Assembly (NCBI RefSeq): GCF_029227915.1
Contig: NC_079881.1
Location: 14,233,501-14,297,500 of the forward strand
Origin: Hydractinia symbiolongicarpus
Taxonomy: Eukaryota; Cnidaria; Hydrozoa; Anthoathecata; Hydractiniidae
Length of the DNA: 64,000 nucleotides
Direction: 5' to 3'
How positions within the stretch are numbered: position 1 is the first letter of the stretch; every line of letters begins with the position of its first letter. A program made the translations under genes and the position numbers. The notes under the pieces were generated by a model, which was not told where the DNA came from, made no database searches, and saw only the letters and a list, made by a program, of their open reading frames with translations. Positions 11,701 through 26,700 of the stretch are shown here, one piece after another.

Positions 11701-14700
11701 CTGGAAGATGAAGTAAAGAAATATCATAACACCAAATTAAGACAACTACAAAACGAATATGCTTTTTTATTTCAAATACCTTAAAAAATGGTTCTATCAT
11801 CAACAACAACAAAACAGAAGCACTGAAGCTAACAAAAGTGACAGAATGAGAGAACAAATGTAATAATAAACGGGTCCCAGGGCAAGAACACAGATTTTAT
11901 TTATGATTTTATGCCAATTTACACCCTACTTTTATGCTATCTCATGCCCTTCACTTCTAATTTCATGCCATTTTTAAGGAAAATTTAGCTAATTTTATGC
12001 CAATGCCTAATTTTAATAACTGTATGGTTCAGTGGTCCTTACTAATTTCTAATAGATTTGACATATCTCCTGCGAAAACTGGTTAACCCTTGGAAAACTA
12101 GGTAAACACATAAAAAGTGCTTTGAATTTGCTTTGTAAGTCTATACTGTTACCACCAAGGTTCATTCTTCAACAATGGGTTAAATCAATCAAGTCTAAGG
12201 GTTTGCCTCTCAAATTTGTTTCTGAAATCTGTGTCTCAAGACTCTTCTAATCTCACTAAGATGAAAAGAAAATGATTGATCAAACACGTTTTAGAGAAAA
12301 GCCTTTGACCTGTTGAAGAAAAACAAAAAACAAAACAAAATTAGCTTCAAACACAATCAAGTTAAAGTCAATGTCACTAACGGCAAACAGAATTATAACA
12401 CAGCTGAAAAAGAATGCCATAAGTGATCTAAAGGATTTTTTCTTAGAATACTGTTCTTTAAGGTCATCTTCGAACTTTCGTTTTCTTTTGGTCCCAACTT
12501 CTATTTTTGAGAATGCTTGCTGTACTAAACTTCTATCCACTTTCTTATGAGCTAGAGCTTCTGAAATTTTGTTTTTGCATCATCTGTAATATCATCTGCA
12601 ACTATTAAACTCGGTTTACACTTTTCAATTTCTGTATTAACTGAAGCCACCTTGTTCTCAATCAGCACATTTCTTGCTGACTCTTTAATATCCTTCTTCC
12701 TTCGAGCAGCCTATGCATCAGCAATTTCTTTTCTAGTTACCCTATCTGCATCGTCCTCTGAAAACGATGCCTTAACATCAGATATTAACCCACAGGTGAT
12801 GTTAAAATTTATGAAACCAGCAATCATATCTAGGTCATCTATCACCATCCTCAGTGCAATTCGCTTTACTCATCTTAATTTTCAACAAGATCAACGACAG
12901 TACAATGTCCTACAAACAAAGAACCAACACATGCACATGCAACCTTATTATGACGGTTAGACCAATAGGGTAAGTATGCATTATGCTGCTTCTTCACTTG
13001 AATTCTTGTAGTTTCATCAAACAAAAAAGAATACGGTACATTGTTAACATCATATATTAATTTCTTTCTAAGATTTTCTGCTATATTACATTTTATACTT
13101 TACTGCGGTTAAGTGTTTGCCATACTGTAAGATTTAGCAATACTAGAATTAGGGAACATTAAACAAAATATGTCACTGTTCCCCTTAGTCGGCGGAGCAA
13201 ACAAATGGTTTTGATCAACTATCTATAAAGCTTCTAAAATTTCTGCCTTCGTTTCTAATCTTCTTGGGTTAGGAATAAACTGCCTGGACTAAGACTTAAC
13301 TTGCAATCTTTTGAACTACAATCGTGGTCACAATATGTTGGACAAGACAGCTAATTTAAGTTTGCCACCACAAGTAATTGCGCAGGCTATTTCTATATTA
13401 GATTCACGCATCTTGAACTTGTCAATGTTCAGAGTGGACTCAGGACTTCCGATCTTTACTTGGTAAATTCGAAATACTTAAAATGTGATAATCCTATATT
13501 AAATTAATGAAGCCATTACAGTGCACCCAAAACTTTGAGGCCAAATAACTTGGAAACAAGGTGGTGACGTCAATGATTTTTCAACGCGTGGGTAACTAGG
13601 GACTAAGTAAGTTTCCCAAACCTGGGTCCCCGAATCCGTTTCGGAATGGACGGGTTGATGAACATTTGTCAAAAGTACACGATCCTATACATTTTCTTGA
13701 TCAGCGTTTCAAGATCTATACAATAAAGCCAACAGGTACACAATTTTTTTAAAAAAAAATTGGGTCTTGTTAACTACTCATCAAAAGTACATGATCATAT
13801 ACATTTTCTTGATCAGCAGTTTAAGCTCTACACAACATGAAAACAAGGTTCTAATTTTTTTGTGTGAATGGGTTGCTGACATTATCAAAATTCAAATGAC
13901 GCTTCTTTTTTATTTTTATCCTGCCTCAGTGGATTTTTGCACGGTCTTTATAGACTAGTAATTAATATTATGAAGGTTTACGGCCTTGAAAACACAAATT
14001 TCACAATAAGCTGAAAATTTATCATTTTTAACTAAACTGAGTCGCTTTTTTCCACTCTGGATGGTTATGTTGTTTTGCCCATATAACTAGTATAGCTATA
14101 TTTTATACACTAAGTCTAAAAAAAATAGTATTAATATTATGAAAGTTTACGGCCTTCAAAAGCGAGATTCCAAAAATAAACTACTCCCTTTTGACTAAAG
14201 AAATTAGTTGGGTTTGGATAAGTGTTCAATCAATCCTTATTGTAATTACTAACCTTCAAAAAAGTTGTTCTACTGTCTTCTCAACTTAAATAATTGCTAC
14301 ATAAAACTATGGGAAATGTCATACGAGTAATAAATGCTGAGTAAAGAGCAAACAATATGTACAATAATTATGATTTTCAAGAAAAAATTGCTCTTTTATG
14401 ATTTTATGCCAGCTGGGACCCCTAAAACGAACAACTAAACTAACCCCTCAGAGATTTTGTACATGTTTAAATTAGCGATGTAAATATGTACACATAAACA
14501 TGCTTAAACAAACAGTTACAATTTGCTTTAGTAATCCTTTGATTTAGTTTTATTACATACATCGTGGAGGTATTATCATAGAAAACTGAATTGCATAGAG
14601 GAAACCATCTCACTAATTTACATGTAACAATCCGAGTTTAACAACTTTTAAACACTGAGTCAGAGAATATACTGAAACAAACAGAAAGAATTTGCTTACT

Positions 14701-17700
14701 TTCATGAACCACTGAGCATAAGTTCTTTCACCAGCTACAAAAGTAAACATCTCAGTAGCTAAATTATCCTGTATTTGTTGAAAGAGGGCTGTTTGATCTT
14801 CAAGGTCTCCTTTTAATAATTCAGCTTTTGCAACAGCATCCACCTTGTTGCCACCACTAGTTTGTGACACTTTCACTGCATTTAACCATCTAAAATTGCA
14901 GTCAGCAAATACAATGCAAGCTAAAATTTATTAATTTACTTTATTGTGTTTTCACCAGTGGTTTAAATGCAATACCTAAAAACAGTCACACTAATAATAT
15001 GTGACATGTTTTGCGATTTGGGATACTGGTTAAAATTTTTGTTGAAAAAACGGCATAAATACCTTACCGGAAATTAACAACTCATAAAAGTTTGACAGCA
15101 TAAAATTAATGTGGTTTTCCAAAAAACCTACATTGTGGATGCATGAAATTCGCAGGGTTTGGAAAAAGTCTAGTGATAACTTAATTTTCAGTTAAAGTGT
15201 ACCAAATATTCTGATGATTCATCATACATTTCAAAGGACATTAAGGACAATGATTGAACCAGCAAAAGAGAGGGGAGTGAGAGTGATTAAGAAATAGATG
15301 AATAGAATACCTGGTTAATAAATCGCCCATTCCACGTTAAAAATTCTTTGTGGACAAAGTTTAACGTTCTTAAAATTAACACAGTCACAATAATAATGTA
15401 TTACTTAATTAACACATATATGAAATTAATGCGTCCTAAAATTAACACAGCTGAGAGGGAAATCGTTAATTTTGAAAAAATCATACATACAAAAAAATTT
15501 CTACACTGTAGTTTATTTTTCTACGCCAAGTTTAATTTTTTTATTTTACATTGGCAAAAAATCATGCAGTATTTTGTTACATAAAAAACCTTTCTTATGA
15601 ATCTTAAACATTGCTGTACTTTATTAAGAAACAATTAACTGTAAGCGATTAAAAAAATATCTAAGTTTTTACATTGCCGTATGTTACAGAGAAACCATTA
15701 AGAAACTTTCCTACAAAGTTTTTACATCCCCATATTTTGTTAAAAGACCATTAAAAATAACCTTACGTAGTTTTTCTTTCTCAAAAACGTGCATTGAAAA
15801 GGGCCTGGTAAAAAATTATGTGGTAAGGAAGGACTTGGTTCAACTGGATCTTGGAAATTAAGATTGGCAAATTACAAATCGCATATAATAAAGAAGATGC
15901 CATCCTGTAGAGTAGTACGACATTTTACGGAAAAGTGTACCAATGACGCGTTGTGAAACATTCGTTTTATTATTATTGACGTAGTTAATAATGTTAAAAA
16001 TCTTACGAAGGGTGAAATTGATTCGTTATTGTTGCAAAAGGAAAAGTTTTGGATAGGAACGTTAATAGGGAAATGTTTGTCTATAAGAAGCAAGAACAAC
16101 TTTCCGATTTTCGTAGATACGTTTACGTTATAAGGAGGATTAAACCATATTATATTTCTTTTTCTTTTCTTATTTTCTGCGAGATTATCCAACTGAGGAT
16201 TGCGAAAGTATGAAACTATAGTATTGAATGTAAAAATTGTCTTTGTTTCATTCCCGTGTGTATAAATCGCTCTTTTTTTTTAGCACTGTTTTAATAAACA
16301 AAGAGAAAGAAGAAGAATATATATATATCAAAAAACAAAAAATAGTTAAATGAATAAATATTAATAAGTTCAATGCAAGAGAAGCGGCATTTTATTAAAT
16401 ATATTTTAGAGTTTTTTGCAATAATTTTATTTATCCAAAGTGGTGATAAACTGTTTTTTAATGATGCCAAAAAATGTTAACAAATTTTTCGCTAACAGTT
16501 TGTTTGTACATTGCTGCAGGAGGCAACTGAACTATACTCGAGAAAAACAATCGCTTTTTTTCGTTGTAATATCTTCAGCTTTTTTCATGCACAAGTGATC
16601 CCACAAAGTCCAAGGGACCAACAGTATGTTTTAACGAAACGTTGCTTCATACGTTGACAAATGCTGTTTGCTGTCTCGAATTACAAAAGCTGCAACTGCC
16701 CTGAACCTTATTCAAAGGGGGGTGATTCATCCCTATTTTCCCACCCCAGCTCCCTCTTTAACTTTTTTCATATGTGCGGTGGTTGAAGGTTCAGTGAAGT
16801 TCGTTCTAACTTGTGGTTTTAATAGCATTTATTATCATTTACTTTGAATGTTTATGAGCGTCACACATATTCTGCATTTTGTGATAACGGGAAATTATGA
16901 AATTAAGTTGCTTATTCGCAAAAATGAACAAAGATGTGTATTATCTTTTAGCAGTAATGTTGTTAAGAAAGGAGACAAGGATGAGAAATATAAAAGAGAA
17001 AGAAAAGGTTTTGGGTTCATGACATATCTGAAACAAATTACACATGGTTTATTTCATCCTCACAAGTTTTATTTCCGGTTGGGTGTTGAGTCACATATTT
17101 TGTGCCACAAATAAGGCTCTAAATAAATTTTGATTTGTGTATTTCATTGCAGGTTCTTGCGCATGTCGCCAGCAAGGTTGGAACATCTTCTAAGTTTAGT
17201 TGGGCCCTTAATACAAAAAGCAGGATAAGTGCTCAAGAGCGCCTGATTCTAACGTTAGCTTTTTTAGCTTCTGGTGAGTCCCAGCAATTACAAGCTTTTC
17301 ATTCCACATGGGGAAATGTACAGTTAGTAACGTAACTTGAGAAACATCTACTGCTATAAACAATTGCTTGAAGGACGAATACATTTTAATTTTTTTCTTT
17401 ACACGATGTGGGTTATACAAAGGTGCGGTAAGTAAAACACATTGATTGAAATTAATGCGGGTTATACGGAGGTGCCGGCTATCTGATAGCATCTAGTTCA
17501 TAACTCCCTAAAAAAGCTGGTTTGCGGGTTATACGATGTGTGGGTTATATACCGGGAAATACTGCATTGCCTTTTTAGGGCATGGCGAACTATTGAAGAT
17601 TTTTTCTGGTAGATGGTGGCTTATCCACAAACCAATATGTGGCAATGTGTCAATTGTGGAAAAATATACGCTAGCATGTATAGTATTACATTACTATCTA

Positions 17701-20700
17701 CGTTTAACTGATAATGCCTCAGTTGATTGATGCTTCCGGACAGTTGAGAGAGGGATATTGCATACTGAAGTAGACTCAAACTTATGGAATGGTTTAGTTG
17801 ATATTTGCCCTGTTCAAGATTCCCGATACCTACAAGCTGTCCAAACGAGGGAATCATTGAAGAGCTATTTCAACAGTGAAGAAAGCAGTGTGAAGTGGCA
17901 AACAGCATATATTCGGAGATCCAGAGTTAAAAACAATTGAAAGTACTTGTTTAAAGGGGAATTATGTCCAAATATTTTTTCTTTGGAAATATATTTTACA
18001 AACCCTGTCTTCATTGTCATCATCATATTTTCAACTTTTTCACATGGTTTATAACCCAGAGCACCCAAAAATGCTTAAAAAAAAGCAAAAAATAGTTAAG
18101 GAATTTTTTTTATGTATTGCTTATTAAAGCATACTTTGAAATATATGTTGTTACTATTTTCTACCACTTATTTTCAAATGAACTATTGAGTAATTTATTT
18201 GTGATTTTATTTATATGTGTTAATAGCCTTTTAGGTACACTAATTTTTTAATGTACACAGATACAAATTAAATTTCTTCTTGTTGTGTGTTGTGTTTGTA
18301 GACGTTTCTCTCCCTGTATTGTTTCTTTTTGCATTTGATTGACATTTTTATTATAACACAATCATTTTCCCTCTTTTGTTTCCTCATGTAACCAAAAAAG
18401 TATTAAACGTGCCATTTTCAAATATTACTTTATTAGCACACCAGGTGTGTATTCTGAATGTGACCTCGATAGTGCACTCAAAAAGAATTCACTAATACAT
18501 TTGTCTTGTTGCGGTAATAACACAAGCTTGTTTCAAAAAAGTTTTAAAAATATAAAGTAGTAAACAATCTTAGAGAAAAGGAAAGCATACAAGAAAATAC
18601 ATTTTGGTTTGGTTGCAATTGCGTCTGAAACTAGGCATGATGCTTTAAAAAAATAATGACAGTTGAGGCTTATTCCAGTTTATGCCTTTTGCCTATACGC
18701 ACGCAACCTCATTCAAAGGGGGGTGATTCAACCTCTGAATTTCCTTATATCATTATTGCTGTTCGATATAAAGCGTTCTTCAATTCTTTGAAGCAAAACA
18801 AAAGCTAATTCACAATGATAAAACAACATTAAGGAACTAAGTTATATTTTTGTGATTTCATGGACTAGCTGGATCAAATATCAAAAAACAATTTTTTGGG
18901 TAACTTCCCTGTTAAAAAAAGGCAAAGATGCTTTTCGGTAAATTGCCACAACTTTTTTACAACAATAACTATTTCCCTTGACCAAAAGCAAAATGGTAGA
19001 ACAGGTGAGAGACAACAAGGCAGACTATACCTATTTATAAGGAAATTGAAAACACTGTATAACCTATTATTTACTTAAAAGTAATTAAGAATATTTATAT
19101 TCAACATAACCTTCTGTATTATCTGGTAATTTGTAAAGCCAAAAGTCCATTTTGATCTTTCAGCACATTCAAGGTGCATTAATCAAAGTACTTATTAGTG
19201 TGTCATGCTGGTCATTTTGAAAGTAAAAATCATTTTGACTTTTTTTAGACTTTTATATTTCTATTGTTTAGCAGTACTCTTATTACGATTTCCACACTCT
19301 CTCTAACACACAGTTCTGGAGATCATTCTTCTAATTTTCTTTTTTTATCTTCTCTACCTTCAACAAAATGTTTTTGAGATGATAACAATTGTTAACTATG
19401 AAAGAAGTTTTTTGAATTTATAACAAAATATGTTAATGAGAACACCTTGTAACTAAGCTTTTCAATCAATTCTTAAAAAAATATTGTGATGTAGAAAATT
19501 CTTAATAAAAACTTTTCTAACGATTTCTTAATAAAATACAGCATTTTAAAAACTTTATTAGGTAGTTTTTTAATAGTTTTCACAATGATGAAGGTCTCAG
19601 TATACTGATTTCAGCAGTGGAAATCCCTCAGCAAAACAATAAATATAGTTATGCTATGTGTGATGAGAGTTAGAAATTTGAAAATGGCAGCGTGCTGTAA
19701 ATAAACAGCATTCTGACTGTTCTGTCTTGACAGAACAGTGAGAATCAATACAAACCTTTAATTAATTGGCAACCACACATAGAACATCGACGTATCGCAT
19801 TATCAACTTAATTTAACTTTGCATATCAGGCTTCCACACTTTCACGTTGGTAAATATTTTCACATACATAAAACATTATGTGGAAAGAAGCATTGATATT
19901 TATATAAATTTGCTGGTCTATTTTATTATTTATGAAGTTTTTTCCTGTGTAGCTGGGGTTTTTTATTTTACAAACTTATTGAAAACGCACTACAATGTGA
20001 TCTAGAATGTTTCTTTTTATTGACATCACACAAAAAGAGCCAGGTGCATCATTTGAGTCTTAAATGCTGTAAAATTTATATTTTTAGATGTTTTATCTAG
20101 AATTTGAAACTAATTTTGGAACAATTTTTTATTGTCACCTAGGTCACGTTAGGGTTTAAACCCAAGTATAATCTCTGTTTTTTTTCTATGATTTAAATTT
20201 TCTTGGCATAAAAATAAACAGCATAATAACATCACAGATTTTCGTATTTTATTTAGAAAATTTTATTAATAAATCATTAGAAAAGATTTTCGACATCGTC
20301 ACATATTTTTAAGGATTGATTGAAAAGCTTTCTTACAAGGTGTTTACATAAGCGTATTTTGTTATAAATTCAAAAAACTTCTTTTGTATTAACAATTGTT
20401 ATCATCAAAAAAATCGTTATATTTTACTAAGAGATGACTAAAAAGCTTTATTCAGAGCTTGAACATCGTCATTTCGTAAAACCATCACAATAACCTTACA
20501 AATAAAAACAAATTCATCTTAAAAGTACAGCATACCATTATGGCATCATAAATATTTTCTATGGTGTTTAAAAGTATCTACAGTGTAGCAATGAAATAGT
20601 ACAGTATTGTACTTAAATACTATGTGTAACAAAAAACACTATACTAGCAATTTTATCAGCGTAAAATTATAGCACATTTTGGAAAAACAGGAGTATCTTA

Positions 20701-23700
20701 AATTGCAAAACATGTAACCTATGCAATTCCTAGATTAATTGACGGAAATTCATTATATTGATCCTACAAACAGATTGTACCTGGTTCTGCAAGCATCCAT
20801 GTCTAATCTAGTTTTTGACAATTTCTTTTTTGTAAGTTGAATATTAGGAATGTCAACCTTTAATCAATAAGAGGAAAAAACAATTATAAAGTTGAACAGG
20901 CTGTAACCAGTATAGTTATGGAGGAAGTAACAATTAGAACTTACCTCTATTAACTTCTGAAGTGGTGCTAAAACAGTTTCATCGATTTCTGTTTCATAAG
21001 TAGCTAACTCTGCAGATATCACAGACTGCGTTTCACCAGCTGACATCAGGACAGAGCTATAAAAGTTAGGCCATTACACAAAATTTAGCATTACAAATAA
21101 TTTATAAATAAAGCGTCACAACGGTGGCAAAAGGTTTCTGTGGAAACATTTAACAATGCAAGTCATAATAATATACAGATTGTAAATTTTTTTGCCTTGT
21201 TTTTGGTCGGTTCAATATTTTTTGCTACCACAAATTACGTTCACAACAGCAATTTGTAAAAATCAATTGCTGTCTAGATTCCCTATGCTTACAAAGCCAA
21301 GTGAATCTATTCTTCTTGTAGCGATAGACTCGAAATATTAAACACCATACCCTTTCCTCCCTAACTGCATTAAGCACATACAAATATTATCTGCAATTTA
21401 GCACATTTTAATCTGCAAGAAATAGGTACAGCAAAATTCAAAAGAAGAAGTAGTTATAAAAGGTATACCCTAAAATGGACATATCTCCGAGCATTTGACC
21501 ACATTCTAACATACTTTGACCAAACTGAAACTGGTTCAGTTTTTTCTAAAAGAAAATAAATATTCATACTAAAAAAATTTGACCTTTTTCCGAGAATATT
21601 TTGGTTTGCTGAACAGTCAATATTTGTGATCAATTTACTTAATTTTACCTTTCTTCGCTCAGCATCAGGCCCACTGCTCAACATACATGATGCAAGTTTT
21701 CTGCCTGTGGATGAACAAGCAATTTTGATTTTTTCCAAAGATTTTTCTACCTTTAAAAATAAGTACATGAACAAGCAATAAATAAAACATCAAGTAATTG
21801 AAAAACTCTAAACTAGTAGATGTACATACGTGTTGTAAATCTTCGGTCAGTAGATCAGTTTTCTCTGCTCTACAACAAAGTTTAAAAAACAATTAAACCG
21901 GAAATTTAGTGGTACCTGCAGTACACATTTCTTTTTCCCATTATGCCAAACTAATTTTATTTTCTATTAAAAAACGACACAAAAGCTATTAGAATGTAAA
22001 CAAGAAAATTAAGTTTAGGAGCCAATTATTACTTCTTGAAAAAGTTATGCTATTGAAGTTATTGGCACTGGAGAAGGAAAAAAAATGGGAAATATAAAAA
22101 GAGATTCTGGGGTCACCAAATTTACTAAGAACGAGATCATCTACTGTTAAAGAATTTGAAACTACATGATCACCAACCGCTTATTAAATACTTTTGTATA
22201 TCTCCTTTTGATTTGTTAACATTACTGTCTTGGGTAGCTCCCCTTGCTTTAAAAGAAGAAACAAGACTGTGAGAATCGATCAACCCAAGTGAAAGATTAT
22301 GTGTTACTATGAGATACTTGTTATTGGAGATACCCAGGTAACAATCACCCCCAAAATTCCGAATGAATCAAACTATTGTTGAAAGAATTATCCCTGAAAT
22401 ATGTAGGATCATTTGCAGTGCATTATCTGGGTAAACTAACTAAAACCTCCAAGCACTCTGGAAGAATGGCAACATGTAGCACAGATATGTGATAAGAAAT
22501 GGAACTTTCCAAATGCTTTAGGTGAAATAGATAAAAACATGTTGTGATGCAGGACCCAGCAAGATCAGTTTCAGCATTCTTTACATAAATAGCAACACAG
22601 TATTGTGATTACGGCAGTGTGTATGGCACTTAAATCTTTGCTGGTGGATATTGGAGATACAGGAAGGCAAAGTGATGGCTGTGTTGATGGGAACAGTAAT
22701 CTTTGCTATCAAAATAATCTACTTAAGGTGGCAGTAACCCTTTTTTAGCCTTTCAAAAAGATGGATTTTTCAGTCAGTGTATTATTAAACTTCCTTTATT
22801 ATTTCCTGAAAATATTGGCCTTCAGGCATAAAGAAACAGTTTTGTTAATTTTTTTAATTTGCTGAGTCAGCAGATATACTCATTTATAAATATACAATAA
22901 AGAAGAAAATATAGCTTTCACAAGGGTTGTTTGTATCAAAAGGGTGTGCAGAAAACTTTGTTTTTTTCTTACTTTGTTTCTTTCTTTCTTTTTTCTAAAA
23001 AGAAACGAAAATGCTATCAGAAGTTAAAACTGTTGGGGTGATGCGCAATAGAGATCAAAGTTGGTGAAAGATAATAGTATTACAGCTATAAAATGGTGAC
23101 AAGTGTGCAATAACAAAAAAATACAGATATAAAGTCCGAAAATAACCTTTCGTAACCCAGTAAAAAAAATCCGGGTTACTGCCACCTTAATATCCCCAAA
23201 GCAACCTGAGTGAAATCAGGCATTGCCTTATACTTTTATTGGTGATCATGCTTTTCATGCTCAAACCGCACACGATGAAGCCTTACCTACTCCTAAACTT
23301 GTCAACAGAAAAGCGAGTATTCAACTACAGGCTCTGAAGAGCTTGCAGAGTAGTAAAAAATTTATTTGGAATTGCAGCAAGCTGTTTTCAAAAGCAAGGC
23401 GGAAAAAGTTGTATTACTAAAGCAGTAATGGCTTTACACAATTAATCTAGTTAACTAAATCCACATGTGGGAGCTTTATGCTAAAGGGCAATCAATAGCG
23501 AAAGCAGGGAAGAGACAGGTATCCTTTTCATATACAACTATACTTAATGACTGTTGAATACAGTCAATACCTATAGCTACTGCCAAAACTATGTTAACAG
23601 AGAAGGCAGAGACGTTTTTATTCCAGGAGTATGGAGAAAAGAGTCACAAAGAATAAGTGGTATTTCTAGGACTTATAACACCTTAGGTCGAACAATTATT

Positions 23701-26700
23701 CAATAGCAGTTAATGCCACACGAAAAAAAAAAGTAAAGAAAATCATTATATTCCGCATTGCAAGTTAATTTCCAATCAAACTTGTTCCGAAACCTTTTCG
23801 CTTTGCCATTCCAATGAAAGAAAATTAAATGCGGCAGGTAAGCACAACGAGAAAAAAAGTTTTTTCATGTTTTTTCCCCGTAAAAATACCTAACTGATTT
23901 AATTAATTGAAAACATGCGGTGCCTCAATTGGGTTAGCGTTTGGAGTAGTGGTTGGGTACCTAATTTTGGTATTTGAAGCATATATTTTGCAAATATACA
24001 TTACATACTTGCTTAACATACCGAATTTCACACCAATTCTTAAACACAAGTTTCACCTTTACCTTTTGGTTTTAACTTCTAGCTCGTCATATACTATTTT
24101 GCATAATAATTTGCAAACCTTACAAACCACACAACATACAATACACGTGAAATGGCTTGCGATTATCAACCGTTTGCTTTTTAACTTTATTTGATATTCT
24201 AACGGCGTCAATAACATGTTATAACGCTGACTGTAAGAAGTATACCAGCGTTAAAGTTCATCTTGCTTACTTTAAACTGATTGGCTCATCATTTAGCAGC
24301 GTTATAACTCGTTAATAACGGCGTTACAGATTTCACAAAATTTCAGACGTAGAAAACTTTTGAACATTGCTCAGACAGACGTTTCAAAACTGTGACTTCT
24401 AACCGTTATAACGCGTTAAAAAGCTTCTTTATAGTGACCGTCAATCATTGAAGCGTTATACAGGTGTTATAATGCTTATTCTAACCGTTATAACGCGATA
24501 TAAGAACTGTCTCCACCATCATTTCACAGTATACAATCTAAGGCGATCTTTTTGATTTTTACGATCCCTTTTTTAATGATTTTTAAACTATCTAGGGCGA
24601 TATTTTTAATTACTGCGATCCCATTTTCATAATTTTTAAATGATCTACGGCGTTCTTTTTGATTTTTTCGATTTTGCTTTCATGATTTTTAAACAATCTA
24701 TGGCGATCTTTTCGATTTCTACGATTTCTACGATTTAATGCAATCTTTTATATTTCTACGATTCCGTTTTCAGGATTTTTAAACGATCTACGGCAATCTT
24801 TTTGCTTTCTACGATCCTGTTTTCATGATTTTTAAACAATTTATGGGGATCTTTTCGTTTTCTACGATCCTGTTTTCATCTTACAATATGTCAAACAGGT
24901 TTTTGATAAGATCGTTATCGACGAAATGAAACATTTGCAGCTACTATGATTTTGGAACGCTTGTTCCAAAACATAGTAGCTAAACATAAATGGAACCATA
25001 ACACATTGCTGTAAATAAACTTTTTTTATAACAACGTAATATAATCGTACGCTGGCTAACACTGACGATAATGTCGTAAGTTGGAAATAAACTAAATTAA
25101 TAATAAAATTTCTGATCTACAGTTTACTTTTTAAACTCGTTGAACGCGAAGTCAAGTTATTGTTTATGATCAAATTTTTTTTAACGGGATTCAAAAGTTT
25201 TATTTTCTTTCACAGTGGAATTCTATATTGGACGTTTCATTTATGGGAGATGGTATCATCAGAAATTTTGATACCCAATTTTTAGGCCAAAATCTACATT
25301 ACATATTCCTTAAAATTTAGAATTATGGTGTTACTTGGTGGAGAAAAGTTAGTTTTGTTTGTTACAGAAAGCTTGATGGTTCCATGGTCCTTCTTTGAAT
25401 TATATGTATAGCAATATGCCGCTTCTTTTTGGTCACATTTGATAGTGAAGTTACCTAAGAAATAGGGTCCGTATATACGTCACAGCTTACCCCTGGATCC
25501 GCTTATCACTTTTTCTGATTTTTTGCACTTACAATAAATACTACAAACTGACATAATGGTGTAAAAATTATCTTTACAAATTTAATTTGGTCCCACAAGT
25601 TGCAAAACTCTGGTTTCAAAATCAGCTTAAAATATGGTTTTTCACATTTTCTTAAAATTGATTAGTTTCTTTTTTGATATACTTGATTGATGAATTTATA
25701 ACCTGAGAACAGATGATTTTTTACAAATTTCAGTTCATTTCATGTTGGAGAAAAATATGCTACTAGGCCTTCATTACCCCAAATTAACTGTAAATAAGGT
25801 TTTTATGTTTGTCTTATCGTCATTCTCCACCTATGTAATGTCTGTTTTCCATGCTAGGATGGGTTGGACAGGGTATATTAATAACCCTCTTCCAACCTGA
25901 TTTAGACTGTGTTAGATCTAAACTCAAATTCCTCTGCATCGGTCTACCTCTAGGCTTTGCCTCAGGAACCAATAAGTCTCTACACTTTCTTTCCCATTTA
26001 TCCTTCTCTATTCTTTCCAAGAGTTCCAACCAACTCACTCTTCTAATCTGGATAACATCTTTAATGCTATGGATACCCAGCCTGGTTCTTAGTTCCTCTC
26101 AACTCTTTCTGTCTCACAGACTGCTATTACACATTCACCTAACCATTCTCATATCATTTCTTTTCAAACGGTCAAGGTCTTCCTGCTTTACTGCCCATGT
26201 CTCACTACCATACAACATAACACTTCTTACAGAGGCCTCATAAAACCTTTGTCCTCAACTGTTCTGAACTTCATCGACAGTGCTTCTGAGACTAAAACAA
26301 ACAAAGAACAAAGTGTTAACATGTATTTATTGTCATATAGAACAAGGAGTAAGACAATATCACTGACCCTGTAAATATAGCTAAGGTGTTGGGTTATACA
26401 AGAAAGATTGAATATGAGTATTAGATGAAAGTATCATTGAGCAAGGCAGAATATAAGAAAGCAAGAGAAGCTGTTGGATTCCATCAAAAAGATTATAGAC
26501 TATCAGAACAAAAGATTACTGAGGAAGAAGAATATCAGAAAGTCTTATAGAAGAAAAAAGGTTAGTGGTTTTATTAATTATCACAAAGTACAGAGCCCTG
26601 ATGTACACAAACAGCTACACTAAATTCATCACTAAGTATCCTGACACGACTTGTAGCCTTGCTGTACATAGACTGTACCATCTTAACTAGCCACTTATTC

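Larger units (their letters stand above)
11871..14431. mobile_element. hAT-like DNA transposon remnant
   Basis: The left end reads CGGGTCCCAGGGCAAGAACA and, 30 bp in, ATGATTTTATGCCA. The right end inverted reads AGGGGTCCCAGCTGGCATAA followed by AATCATAAAAGAG. The shared GGGTCCCAG and TTTTATGCCA motifs define short TIRs and subterminal repeats. Inside, the minus strand holds a decayed transposase (12.28-13.3 kb), and another dispersed repeat is present at 13.56-13.97 kb. About 2.56 kb, in a host intron. An 8-bp target duplication could not be demonstrated. Confidence 0.6.
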
